Below are positions 36,710 through 45,869 of a stretch of 64,000 bases of DNA, one piece after another. The stretch is taken from contig NZ_DS999545.1 of assembly GCF_000159015.1 (NCBI RefSeq), forward strand, positions 62,001-126,000, written 5' to 3'. The position numbers and the translations under genes are program-made. Numbering within the stretch: position 1 is the first letter of the stretch; each line of letters opens with the position of its first letter. The DNA comes from Gleimia coleocanis DSM 15436 (GTDB lineage Bacteria > Actinomycetota > Actinomycetes > Actinomycetales > Actinomycetaceae). The notes under the pieces were generated by a model. That model was not told the DNA's origin, searched no databases, and saw only the letters and a program-made list of their open reading frames with translations.

Positions 36710-37915
36710 TTAGACAACGTCCGTTGCCAAAGAAGCCTTACGTAAAACAGGGATGGCCAGCAAAGTAATCGCCACCATCGTCCAAGCTGCCACTACAGTG
36801 ACGTTAAAACCGCCGGTAGCGCCCACAGCATCAACGAAACGACCAGCTAAGGCCGCCCCTAAAGACACACCGATGTTCATGAATGTGGACATCCAAGTGA
36901 GCCCTTCAGTAAGCTGACGCTCTGACACCGTGCGCTGCACCATCGTATTCACGTTAATCATGGTGGGGGAAATAGAGAAGCCCGTGATGAACATGATTAA
37001 CCCCATGGTGAGGTTAGAAGTCGCCAGGGTGATGAGGGTAGCGCCTACTGCCAGGGCTAAAACCCCGCCTACGAAGAGTTTCCACAGGGGGAAACGCCAG
37101 GAACGAGAACCGTAGAGCAGGCCAGCCACCATGGATCCCCCCGCAAAAATCCCCAGCAGTACGCCTGAGGTTGAGACATTTCCAAGCTCTTCTGCGAAGG
37201 CAACTACGGATACGTCGATGGAGCCAAATAAAGCACCTGCGCACATGTAGACTGCGCCCAGGGCAATAATTACTGGTTGCATGATGACTTGTGGCTGGGG
37301 ACCCTCAACGTGGTCGGCAGAAACTGGTGGTTCAGTGGCTTTTTGTGAGAGGAACCAGCTGCCCCCAATCACGATGAAGCTGATGGCAAGTGCCAGGCCG
37401 GCAATGGGGCTGACTCCGGTTGTTAAAACGGTGGCGAGGACTGGGCCAACGACGAAAACGAATTCGTCGATAGTGGATTCCATTGCGTAGGCGGTGTGCA
37501 TTTGCGCGGGGGTTTGCACTACTTGTGTCCAGCGGGAGCGCACTAATGCGCCAAGAGAACCAGATGAAGCGCCCGCCAGAGAAGTGAATAGGTAGAGCCA
37601 CAGGGGGTTAGCGTGCATGAGGGCGGAAAAAATAAGTGCCCCCAGGGAGCTCACGCAGATGGTGAGTGCTGGTCCCATGACTTTCGCTTGCCCGTAGCGG
37701 TCTACGAGTTTAGCTAGGAAAGGCGCAAAAATAGCGTAGGCAATGATGCTGGATGCACTAACCTGACCTGCCAGAGTGTATGAGTCGTAGAGCGCGGTGA
37801 TCATGAGGATTTGGGAGATACCCACAATCGACATGGGGAAACGCGCGATGAGTCCGGCGACAGAGAATTGCCAGGCTCCGGGGATGGACAGGATTTCAGA
37901 GTAGTTTTTCAGCAC
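36710..37915 (-). CDS. Major facilitator superfamily exporter
   Basis: 401 aa, 12 membrane segments, with the loop motif LAKLVDRYGQAKVMGPA after segment 2. Looks like a drug- or metabolite-efflux MFS member; no specific substrate. Its 5' half uses C/A-ending codons and the 3' half G/T-ending ones, visible as a change of base style on the plus strand near 36,900-37,000. Confidence 0.85.
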   Translation of the reverse strand: MLKNYSEILSIPGAWQFSVAGLIARFPMSIVGISQILMITALYDSYTLAGQVSASSIIAYAIFAPFLAKLVDRYGQAKVMGPALTICVSSLGALIFSALMHANPLWLYLFTSLAGASSGSLGALVRSRWTQVVQTPAQMHTAYAMESTIDEFVFVVGPVLATVLTTGVSPIAGLALAISFIVIGGSWFLSQKATEPPVSADHVEGPQPQVIMQPVIIALGAVYMCAGALFGSIDVSVVAFAEELGNVSTSGVLLGIFAGGSMVAGLLYGSRSWRFPLWKLFVGGVLALAVGATLITLATSNLTMGLIMFITGFSISPTMINVNTMVQRTVSERQLTEGLTWMSTFMNIGVSLGAALAGRFVDAVGATGGFNVTVVAAWTMVAITLLAIPVLRKASLATDVV

Positions 37916-38169
37916 AGTTGAATTCTATCGGTGGTTGCCGGCAATTAGCAGTTCTGTGGGTGTGAGTTATGCCAGTGCAGCGTTGTTTTTAATGTGTAGT
38001 TTTTCGCGTAATGGTGTAGCTAAGATATTCTAGGTTTTGCGTACGCGCATTCCAAAAAGAGACCCCAGGTGTCTGCACTATTAGAGACAGTTACGATGTA
38101 TATGTTTAGAAAGCAAATCTGGAAGAAATGGTTTTTATATCGTATAGGTTAAGTGTTCAACAGGTACCG
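37916..38169. other. Intergenic region without recognised features
   Basis: 254 bp between the MFS start and the end of the next minus-strand gene. T-rich on the plus strand with no long hairpin, no RNA gene and no family repeat that I can see. It should hold the promoter of the MFS gene on the minus strand. Confidence 0.5.
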
Positions 38170-38736
38170 CTATAATCCCGGTGGGCAAATCAGTGAGTTC
38201 AAATACGCAAGTTCCACAGGATTACCCCTGAAAAACTCAGAGTGATTCACGAAAATACGCTCAGCTAACAGGTTACGCCAATACTGTGCATCTTCTTCCC
38301 AATTCGGATCATTTGGCTGTGTATTGTTAGGCAACTCAAACCGACGCGTCTGCAGTTCTTTAAGCAAACCGTAATAAACTACCGAATAGTTGAAACGACC
38401 GGGCTCAATATTGATAATAGTCTTTCCTGCATAAAGTTTCAGACGATTAACGACCAGTTTCAAAGCCGTAAGCTCACTGAACTTAATTTCTCGATAAAAG
38501 ACGCGGCCAAACTTAATCCAAACCTTAGTTTCATCAGCCCCAATGTGGTACCACAAAAGTCCAAGCAGACTTAAAACCGTGGCAGCCACACCCAAAGTAG
38601 TAAAAACTATTCGGTGCGAAAACCTATGATAGCCACGAGGGTTCTTACTTAACTTACGTAAATGACGTTGCAGTTTAGGGCTAGGAATAAAATTAGTCGG
38701 ATAAGGCTCAATACTAAATTGCACCGGATAAATCAT
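38170..38736 (-). CDS. Hypothetical membrane-associated protein
   Basis: 188 aa. Residues ~41-66 form a hydrophobic segment (possibly a hairpin) after a basic N-terminus with KNPRGYHRFSHR. A ~55-residue region of alternating hydrophobic residues (VWIKFGRVFYREIKFSELTAL) resembles a PH-like membrane-protein domain, followed by a helical tail with a Trp-rich acidic stretch. No family assigned. It stands alone between a terminator and a 254-bp gap, and is more A+T rich than its neighbours. Confidence 0.55.
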   Translation of the reverse strand: MIYPVQFSIEPYPTNFIPSPKLQRHLRKLSKNPRGYHRFSHRIVFTTLGVAATVLSLLGLLWYHIGADETKVWIKFGRVFYREIKFSELTALKLVVNRLKLYAGKTIINIEPGRFNYSVVYYGLLKELQTRRFELPNNTQPNDPNWEEDAQYWRNLLAERIFVNHSEFFRGNPVELAYLNSLICPPGL

Positions 38737-38792
38737 CGTTTACAGCTTCCGAAATAAAGCGACTCAGCTACAAAAAAGGAAATAGCATGCAG

Positions 38793-38829
38793 AAAGGGTG
38801 GTGTTAGTTTTCAACTTACACCACCCTTT
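38793..38829 (-). terminator. Terminator of pgm
   Basis: 12-bp perfect stem AAAGGGTGGTGT with ACACCACCCTTT and a 13-nt loop, 14 nt after the pgm stop. The T tract on the minus side is short. Confidence 0.75.
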
Positions 38830-38842
38830 CGAATGAAAATAA

Positions 38843-40522
38843 CTACGCATTCAAAGCGTCAGAAACAACTACCTTAGCCTGTTCCTGCACCAGCTTCAGA
38901 TGCTCAGCACCTAAGAAGCTTTCAGCGTAAATCTTATAAACATCCTCAGTGCCAGAAGGACGCGCCGCAAACCAAGCATTCTGGGTGCAAACCTTCAAAC
39001 CACCAATCGCAGCCCCATTACCAGGAGCCTCCACCAACCGAGCGGTGATTTCCTCACCAGCCAACTCAGTAGCGGTCACATCAGCAGCAGAAAGCTTAGC
39101 TAACTTCGCCTTCTCTTCCTTAGACGCTGCATTATCAATACGTGCGTACGCAGAAGCACCGTAGCGCTCCACCTGCTCACGATGCAACTGGGAAGGAGTC
39201 TTACCGGTAACAGCAATCATTTCCGCAGCCAACAGGCACAAAATGATACCGTCCTTATCAGTCGTCCAGACAGTTCCGTCCTTGCGCAAGAAAGAAGCAC
39301 CCGCAGACTCTTCACCGCCGAAACCAACTGTACCCGCAACTAAGCCTGGCACGAAGTACTTAAAACCAACTGGAACTTCCACCAGTTCACGACCCAAATC
39401 AGCTACCACACGGTCAATCAAAGCCGAAGACACCAAAGTCTTCCCAACCGCGCAGTCAGAACGCCACTTAGGACGGTGATGGAACAAGTACTCAATCGCC
39501 ACAGCCAAATAGTGGTTAGGATTCAACAAACCATCCGCAGTGACAATGCCATGACGGTCAGAGTCAGCATCATTACCATGAGCCACATCGTAAGGAGTCT
39601 TACCAGAAGCATCCGGCGTCATCAGCTTACGCAAAGAAGCCATCGCATTCGGGGAAGAACAGTCCATACGAATCTTGCCGTCCCAGTCCAAAGTCATGAA
39701 ACGCCACGTAGGATCAACCTTTGGATTAACCACAGTTAAATCCAAGCCGTAATGCTCACCAATCGCAGCCCAATAATCAACAGAAGCGCCACCCAGCGGA
39801 TCAGCACCAATCCGGACACCCGCATTGCGGATAGCGTCCATATCAATAATGTTGATCAAGTCTTTGACATAGTTAGTGCGGAAATCGTAACGATGTACCT
39901 TAGGCTGATCCAGCAAGTCAGCACCCTTATAACGAGGTACCTGAGACCAGCCGGAAGCCAAAATCTCATTCGCCCGGGCCGCAATTATGCTAGTAGCGTC
40001 AGAATCAGCCGGACCACCATGAGGCGGATTGTACTTAAAACCACCATCACGAGGAGGATTATGGGAAGGAGTCACCACAATACCATCAGCTAAACCAGAG
40101 CCAGATAAACGCATACCCGTAGGAGTGCCCGCCCCATTAGCCTTCAAAATAGCGTGAGAAACCGCTGGAGTAGGAGTATAAGAATTCCGAGAATCCACAT
40201 ACACATCAACGCCCGCCGCAACCAAAACCTCAATGGCAGAACGCCAAGCTGGTTCAGACAAAGCATGAGTATCCCGACCAATGAACAAAGGCCCATCAAA
40301 ACCCTGAGAAGCACGATACTCAACAATCGCAGCCGTAGTAGCCACAATATGCGCCTCATTAAACGCATAATCCAAAGAGCTACCGCGGTGACCGGAAGTA
40401 CCGAAAACCACCCGCTGGTCAGGAATATTTACATCAGGCTCTAAATCGTAGTAAGCGTTTAGAAGCTCTTCAACATTAATTAAATCTTCTGGTTTGGCAA
40501 CAGTGCCCGCTCGTTCATGCAT
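38843..40522 (-). CDS. pgm: Alpha-D-glucose phosphate-specific phosphoglucomutase
   Basis: Interconverts glucose 1- and 6-phosphate, linking glycogen and wall sugars to glycolysis. 559 aa. Motifs in order: GTSGHRGSS, catalytic Ser loop [13 protein letters not shown], metal loop [10 protein letters not shown], sugar loop [10 protein letters not shown] and phosphate-binding [15 protein letters not shown]. The open frame extends 91 codons upstream, but the ATG at 40522 with GGGAAG in front gives the normal family length. Confidence 0.95.
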   Translation of the reverse strand: MHERAGTVAKPEDLINVEELLNAYYDLEPDVNIPDQRVVFGTSGHRGSSLDYAFNEAHIVATTAAIVEYRASQGFDGPLFIGRDTHALSEPAWRSAIEVLVAAGVDVYVDSRNSYTPTPAVSHAILKANGAGTPTGMRLSGSGLADGIVVTPSHNPPRDGGFKYNPPHGGPADSDATSIIAARANEILASGWSQVPRYKGADLLDQPKVHRYDFRTNYVKDLINIIDMDAIRNAGVRIGADPLGGASVDYWAAIGEHYGLDLTVVNPKVDPTWRFMTLDWDGKIRMDCSSPNAMASLRKLMTPDASGKTPYDVAHGNDADSDRHGIVTADGLLNPNHYLAVAIEYLFHHRPKWRSDCAVGKTLVSSALIDRVVADLGRELVEVPVGFKYFVPGLVAGTVGFGGEESAGASFLRKDGTVWTTDKDGIILCLLAAEMIAVTGKTPSQLHREQVERYGASAYARIDNAASKEEKAKLAKLSAADVTATELAGEEITARLVEAPGNGAAIGGLKVCTQNAWFAARPSGTEDVYKIYAESFLGAEHLKLVQEQAKVVVSDALNA

Positions 40523-40713
40523 AACACTATCTTCCCAGTTTCCACACGATTTGTCATAGAACTCAACGAACTTAAAGTACGTGTCTGTGTAAACCTCAAC
40601 AAAACCCGATAAAATAAGGCGAAACCACTTACCGGCATAAGCCAGTAAAGAAAACACGTTAAAAACCGCCCTCGTGAAAAAATGCGAAGCGGAACAGAAG
40701 AAAGAAGCCGAAA

Positions 40714-41598
40714 ATGGGTAAAGCCTCCCGTCGCAAGAAAGTAAACGGCCCAGTAAAGCCAGCCCTGCCAGTAATCCCACACGTAGCCCGCCCATTCGAA
40801 GGCCTCAGCATTGAACGGGAACTCATCGCCATGCGCGAAATCATCCCAGCAGCCACCTTGCGCGCCACCCTCAACAAAGACTACGAAAACCGTGAAATCA
40901 CCTTCGTAACCGTCCTCCCAGACGCGGCCACCGCCATGGTGCGCGCCGACGGTGAAGTGCTAGTCGCCCTGCAAACCCGCTCCCGCACCGGCGACAACTC
41001 CCACGACCTCGGCGTCGCTGTAGAAGCCGCACTGGACCACGCAAAACGCGTAGCAGCCGGCGAAGCACAGCCAGCCGTAATTAGCGTAGACGTCCGCGTA
41101 GCCGGCCCACGCATCGGCGACATCGTAGAAACCTGGGGCGAAATGGAAATCCACGAAGACCTCGCCTATTGGCTTGTACCAGGCTCCGCCGAATCCGAAG
41201 AAGTACAAAAAGCCATCGAAGAATCCGCATCCGAACTCATCCCAACCAAGGCAATCCCAGGCACCCAGTACACCTACTGGCACGACATGAACAAAATCTT
41301 TGTCCGCTGGATCCGCGACGAAGACGAAACCCTCCTATTCTCAGCCCTCGCACGCATCGCAGCGAAAGAAAAACTCACCCTGGGACACGACTCCCGCTTC
41401 ATCGGTGCCTTCCGCGCAGCCGGCCTGTCCATCCCAGTATTCGAATTCCCAGGTGAAGTAGCAGCAGAAGACCTCACCGACGCCGTAAACGCACTGGAAA
41501 AGGAACTGGCAGCAGCCCTGCAGGAAAAGACCCCACTGTCTGAAGACGAACGCCGCATCCGCGCAGGTCTGGTATCCCGCCAGGTATCCCTACGTTAA
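40714..41598 (+). CDS. DUF5926 family protein
   Basis: 294-aa soluble actinobacterial protein of unknown function. Basic N-terminus [13 protein letters not shown], then a mixed alpha/beta body with many acidic residues and a helical C-terminal part with [16 protein letters not shown]. The family is conserved across Actinobacteria and is often placed near glycosyltransferase and phosphoglucomutase genes. Codons are strongly C-ending, suggesting good expression. Divergent from pgm. Confidence 0.8.
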   Translation: MGKASRRKKVNGPVKPALPVIPHVARPFEGLSIERELIAMREIIPAATLRATLNKDYENREITFVTVLPDAATAMVRADGEVLVALQTRSRTGDNSHDLGVAVEAALDHAKRVAAGEAQPAVISVDVRVAGPRIGDIVETWGEMEIHEDLAYWLVPGSAESEEVQKAIEESASELIPTKAIPGTQYTYWHDMNKIFVRWIRDEDETLLFSALARIAAKEKLTLGHDSRFIGAFRAAGLSIPVFEFPGEVAAEDLTDAVNALEKELAAALQEKTPLSEDERRIRAGLVSRQVSLR

Positions 41599-41662
41599 AA
41601 CACGCAGCCACAATCAGCTACGTTAAACCTCAAAAGCGTACTAAACCGAAACCAGGTTAAAC

Positions 41663-42457
41663 ATGGAAACCTCAACCCAGCGCCGCCAAAACAAAACTGC
41701 GGTAGTCATCCCCGCCCACAACGAAGCACGTTCTATCGCTAACACCGTGCGCGCCTGCCGTGCCCTGCCCGGCGTAGACCTGCTCATCGTCGTAGACGAC
41801 GGCTCTGACGACAACACCCAAGAATACGCGCGCCAAGCCGGAGCCGTGGTAGTCCGCCACTCCGTCTCGCGCGGCAAAGCCTCAGCCATGGAAACCGGCG
41901 TGAAAGTCGCCGCCATGCGAGACATCGAAGGAGGACTGCCACGCAACATCCTCTTCCTCGACGCAGACTTGGGAGACACCGCAGTAGAAGCTACCGCCCT
42001 GGTAGAAACCCTTCAAAGCGGGGTAGCGGACTGTGTAATCGCAACCCTGCCGCAACAGCGTGGCGCCGGTGGTCGAGGATTCGTAATGAATCTAGCCCGC
42101 AAAGCCATCTTCAAAACCACAGGCTGGAAACCCCAGGCGCCACTTTCCGGACAGCGCTGCCTCACCCGCGAAGCCCTGGATAAAGCCATGCCATTCGCAG
42201 AAGGCTGGGGCGTGGAAGTTGGCATGACCATTGACCTGCTGCAAAACGGCTTCACCATTCAAGAAGTCCCCTGCGATTTCACCCACCGGGCAACTGGTAA
42301 CGACCTGGTCGGCAACCTACACCGCGCTGACCAGTATAAAGACGTGTGGGTAGCAGCCATGCGTCGTCGCCTGAAGCGCTCGCGGGTTTCCGCAGAGGCC
42401 ATTAAACGCGCGTCTGCAGATCAGGCGCCTGGCAAGCCATATTCCTTGGCAGAGTAA
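41663..42457 (+). CDS. Family 2 glycosyltransferase
   Basis: 264 aa with a GT-A fold: VVIPAHNEARSIANTV nucleotide-binding start, VVDDGSDDNTQEYA and metal motif FLDADLGDT, then SGQRCLTREAL and the acceptor-side GWGVEVGMTIDLL. No membrane segment. Likely transfers a sugar from a nucleotide donor to a polyprenyl phosphate or cell-envelope glycan; donor unknown. 64 nt after the DUF5926 gene, probably one transcript, ended by a strong terminator. Confidence 0.87.
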   Translation: METSTQRRQNKTAVVIPAHNEARSIANTVRACRALPGVDLLIVVDDGSDDNTQEYARQAGAVVVRHSVSRGKASAMETGVKVAAMRDIEGGLPRNILFLDADLGDTAVEATALVETLQSGVADCVIATLPQQRGAGGRGFVMNLARKAIFKTTGWKPQAPLSGQRCLTREALDKAMPFAEGWGVEVGMTIDLLQNGFTIQEVPCDFTHRATGNDLVGNLHRADQYKDVWVAAMRRRLKRSRVSAEAIKRASADQAPGKPYSLAE

Positions 42458-42498
42458 CCGCGTATTCTAAAGATTCCCGAGGGCGGTCTTTAGAAATT

Positions 42499-42540
42499 AA
42501 GTTCCCCCGGCGAAATACTTCGCCGGGGGAACTTTTATAT
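42499..42540 (+). terminator. Terminator of the glycosyltransferase gene
   Basis: 14-bp perfect stem (42499-42512 with 42521-42534) with five C/G pairs in a row, loop of 8 nt, then TTATAT. A CCGAGGGCG copy lies just before it at 42477. Confidence 0.9.
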
Positions 42541-42554
42541 AAGCTTGGCCTCTC

Positions 42555-42644
42555 AAACTCACATGCGAACCCAGGTTCCCATGTGAGTTTAGAGCTGGTT
42601 TCTGTAAAAAGTCATATGCGAAGACCCCTTCGCATATGACTTTT
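42555..42644. repeat. Two CATATG-family hairpins in a convergent intergenic region
   Basis: First hairpin: 42555-42571 with 42574-42590, one mismatch in 17. Second hairpin: 42607-42623 with 42628-42644, perfect 17 bp with loop ACCC. On the minus strand the second ends in a T run and serves as terminator for the membrane-protein gene whose stop is 6 nt away. Stems share the word AAACTCACATGCGAAC / AAAGTCATATGCGAAG with the repeats at 13415-13532 and 19576-19648. Confidence 0.85.
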
Positions 42645-42649
42645 AGCTT

Positions 42650-44974
42650 TTAGTGACCGCCCTCGGAAAGAACCACATCCTCACCGGAAGAATCCCCACC
42701 AGACCGCAACGCTAGCAACCTGTCGCTCATAATCGCCGCTAATGCCGGCAAAGCCATCACAATGCCTTCCTTAAGCATGAGCGCACCCGAATCATTAATC
42801 GGCACCGCCACACCAACCCCAACCAGCATACCCAGCGCCACCGCTAAGAAACCGGGAGTGGAAATAGAATCCAACAAAACCTGCCGGTGAATCCCATGAG
42901 TCTGCTGCAAACGACGCAAAACAAGTAGCAGTAAAACTGCTAAAACCAGCACCGCGATAATCGTTAAAGTAACCGACAAACGCCCCGTGAAAGAACGCAA
43001 AACGTCACGAATCTTACCGGCAATCAACGCGAAACTCTCTGGTGTGCCTAAAGTCGCCCAGAACTTACCAATATGTGAGGACTCGCCCTTTGAAGTGGAC
43101 GCGTCTAATAAACCAGCCGCACCCATAGCGGAAACTGACAACACAACCCACACCAGGCCATGCCACCAACGCAACTTCACACCCGCGACCAGTAAAGCCG
43201 CGATACCGAATCCAGCGATAATTCCCGGAGGACCACCGAAGTCAGCCCCCCACTGTGGGACGGCGTCTACTGCCAGTACCAACAGGCCAGCAGCAGCTAC
43301 CCCCCAAGCAGCATATTTACGCTGAAGTTTTTCAAAATAAGTCGCAATCCAAGGCAAGGTCATCAGCAAGCCGGCGACAACTAAAATCAGGTACGTGCGG
43401 TTAGAAATACCGTAGAAACGGCGAGAAGTCAGCACCAACGACCCCATGAAACCATTACGCTGATGCTCTGAACCAGCCACAATATCCCCCGCTAAAACAA
43501 CCAACGCTAACGCGCTGAGCATAGCGATTGGGTAAGGCGTAGAACGAGCTAAATAGGTGAAAATACCCGCCAAAAGAACGGTTAAGCCCAGTGCCACCAG
43601 GTGAGCAAATACGGTGGAATCACCAATCGGTAACGTCCACCACGGAATGAAGTTTTGTACCAGTGCCGCTGGGATTAACGCGAAAGCAAAAGTGTTAAAC
43701 CACGCAAGGTTACGCCACACGTAGTTAGGTCCCCGCCAGTCACGTTCACCTTCTACCATTCCTGCATCCAGAGCAGCTGGGCGTCGCAGGAAATGCATGA
43801 TGAAAGCAATCACGCCGAAAGCCACAATAATGCCATACAGAGTGTACCAGGTAGGTAGGGTCAGGCGTGCTAGAAGCGCGTGGTTTTCAAACTCGGTTGC
43901 CTGCGCAACTGCAGATTCTAATGAATCTGTGGGCAGCAGTAGCAGAGAAGGATTTACAGCCTGTAAAGTATCGCGGGTATTCGCAATCGTGGTGAAACCA
44001 TCAGCACGAGTAGTTTCAGAACGGATTACCCCTGGACCAGAAAACGTCTCAGTGGCCTGGGGGGATGCGCCGGAACCTAAAGACGTACCTTTAGTGAAAG
44101 TGTCTGTCGCAAAAAACTGTAGCTGGGTGGAACGCCAAGCATCACCTAAAGAAGCTACAACCAGGCGCCGTGTTTTACCGTCTTTTGTGGTGCGCCCATA
44201 TTCATCAAAAAGCTCCAGGGCTTCCGCTAAACGCTGGTTGATAACTTCCTTTTGTAACCGGTGGCTTTCCGTACCCTTTTCTGCAGTGAGGTTCCCCAGG
44301 TCAAGCAAAATAGTGCCGGAAGCATTTTCAACAATTTCAGACAGGGAGCTGAGTTTGGTTGGGCGAGCATACCAAAGCGGTACCTCACCATTTTGGTCGG
44401 CGAGTGCCACGGCAGCGCCCTCGCCAATTCCCACCGTGTCAGCTGGGAAAACGGGGGTTTCTGGCCAGGCGACGGTTGCTATACGGAAAGGGAAGTTATT
44501 TACGCGAGCTTCACCCGGGTGATTCTCATTAACGTGTAGCTGCGTGACAGTTGTGGGAGCACAAGCTGCTGGGTATTTAGCGGAAAGCGCGCGACCATAG
44601 TTGTCGATTACGTCACCGCCGGCCGTTAACTGCATCCAACCTTCAATCGGGCAAGTCAGGTAGTGGGATGACCGGTTCAGCGTATTTGCAATACCAGTTT
44701 TCGCCAATCCTTTTTGAATGGTTGGGTTGGTGAAGTCTACGTCAGAAAGTGCCAGACCGGAAGTGCCGATGAAGAAAACTGGGTCGCTGGCAGTGGCAGC
44801 TTGCGCAGGTGCGTCTGCAGAATTAGGGTTTTCCGAGGGCGCCGCTGCACCGCTTTGCCAGGGAATGAAACTTACTAGTAGAGTAAGTAGCAGGGCAGTA
44901 AAAACTGCTGGAACTTTCTGAAATAATGCTTTTACCCGAAGGTACGTGCTTGTAAAAAACAGCCCACTTGTCAT
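42650..44974 (-). CDS. Large polytopic membrane protein with an extracytoplasmic N-terminal domain
   Basis: 774 aa. A signal-anchor segment at about 20-40 is followed by an outer domain (about 60-355) containing FFIGTSGLALSDVD and IANTLNRSSHYLTCPIEGWM; the remainder has about ten to twelve membrane segments. It resembles large actinobacterial membrane proteins annotated only as hypothetical. The outer part has an alkaline-phosphatase-like flavour that I cannot confirm. CCGAGGGCG copies lie at both ends of the gene (44833 after the signal segment, 42657 at the stop, encoding LSEGGH), and a palindromic GGTACGT-type element at 44077. Confidence 0.75.
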   Translation of the reverse strand: MTSGLFFTSTYLRVKALFQKVPAVFTALLLTLLVSFIPWQSGAAAPSENPNSADAPAQAATASDPVFFIGTSGLALSDVDFTNPTIQKGLAKTGIANTLNRSSHYLTCPIEGWMQLTAGGDVIDNYGRALSAKYPAACAPTTVTQLHVNENHPGEARVNNFPFRIATVAWPETPVFPADTVGIGEGAAVALADQNGEVPLWYARPTKLSSLSEIVENASGTILLDLGNLTAEKGTESHRLQKEVINQRLAEALELFDEYGRTTKDGKTRRLVVASLGDAWRSTQLQFFATDTFTKGTSLGSGASPQATETFSGPGVIRSETTRADGFTTIANTRDTLQAVNPSLLLLPTDSLESAVAQATEFENHALLARLTLPTWYTLYGIIVAFGVIAFIMHFLRRPAALDAGMVEGERDWRGPNYVWRNLAWFNTFAFALIPAALVQNFIPWWTLPIGDSTVFAHLVALGLTVLLAGIFTYLARSTPYPIAMLSALALVVLAGDIVAGSEHQRNGFMGSLVLTSRRFYGISNRTYLILVVAGLLMTLPWIATYFEKLQRKYAAWGVAAAGLLVLAVDAVPQWGADFGGPPGIIAGFGIAALLVAGVKLRWWHGLVWVVLSVSAMGAAGLLDASTSKGESSHIGKFWATLGTPESFALIAGKIRDVLRSFTGRLSVTLTIIAVLVLAVLLLLVLRRLQQTHGIHRQVLLDSISTPGFLAVALGMLVGVGVAVPINDSGALMLKEGIVMALPALAAIMSDRLLALRSGGDSSGEDVVLSEGGH

Positions 44975-45006
44975 GCTGGTAAGTTTAGCGCAGACGGGGT
45001 GGGATT

Positions 45007-45810
45007 TCAGTCTTGGCGCAGTAAAGCCTTAGAAATCTTAGCGTTTACTTCATTACGTCTAATGGCTCGGCGAGAACGCTCTGCAAGTACCGTCGCAATG
45101 AAAATTTCTGGGTGCGGGATAGGATCAGGTAGTGGGTATACGAAGTCTTGTAGTTGAGCTGCCAGACGGCGCCCCACTTCAGCCCGAGCTTGGGGACTGA
45201 GCTTATCAGCACGTAGCAGGAACTGGCGGGCGCTTAATGCGAGTGAGGCGGGAATGGAACCGATATCTGTTTTCGCAGCCCATTGTTCCATGCCGGGAGG
45301 CATAATCAGTGCCGTGTGTTTTTGCAGTGGAATACGTTCTTTAACCACGAGGGTGCCGGCTGCGAGGTCGCCGAAGCGACGCCCCTGTTTGGTTAGCAGA
45401 ACCGCGCAAGTGGAAAGCACGCCAGCGGTAATCCAAGTTTCAAAGAAACCTACCATAGCGCGGGTGAAAGCATGGCGGAAGGAAATTACTCCGTGATCGG
45501 TACGGACTACGCGGATACCCATAATGAGCTTCCCTAGGGATTTACCATGGGAGAAGGTTTCAATCAAAGTAGGCATAGCTATGAAAACGGAAACTACCAG
45601 AAGAATGGAAACGATTCTGGCGATTGCTTCGTTGCTGAAGAAGATGTACTCGCTAAACGAGTATAGTAGCGCAACCATTAAAACTACAGTGACGAAGGAA
45701 TCGATTGCTCCAGAGACGATGCGGACGAACGCGCCGGCAGTGGGCACGTCCAGGGCGACACCTTCGCCGACGATGATGTCATCGGCAACCAGGTAGCTTT
45801 GGTTTTCCAT
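45007..45810 (-). CDS. RDD family membrane protein
   Basis: 267 aa. RDD domain in the first ~150 residues: AFVRIVSGAIDSFVTVVLM, then GKSLGKLIMGIRVVRTDHG, with the conserved Arg and Asp residues and three membrane segments. The C-terminal ~110 residues are soluble and helical. Family members may act as Na+/H+ antiporters or as accessory proteins. Downstream member of the MoxR/DUF58 cluster. Confidence 0.85.
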   Translation of the reverse strand: MENQSYLVADDIIVGEGVALDVPTAGAFVRIVSGAIDSFVTVVLMVALLYSFSEYIFFSNEAIARIVSILLVVSVFIAMPTLIETFSHGKSLGKLIMGIRVVRTDHGVISFRHAFTRAMVGFFETWITAGVLSTCAVLLTKQGRRFGDLAAGTLVVKERIPLQKHTALIMPPGMEQWAAKTDIGSIPASLALSARQFLLRADKLSPQARAEVGRRLAAQLQDFVYPLPDPIPHPEIFIATVLAERSRRAIRRNEVNAKISKALLRQD

Positions 45811-45869
45811 GAAGATTCCTATTCCGTAGGTATTTAAAGTTCTGCTGTATCGACAGTCCCGTTATGTCT

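Noticed and set aside
42555-42644. Inverted repeats as insertion sequence ends
   Set aside because: The arms are adjacent with loops of 2-4 nt, there is no transposase and no target duplication.
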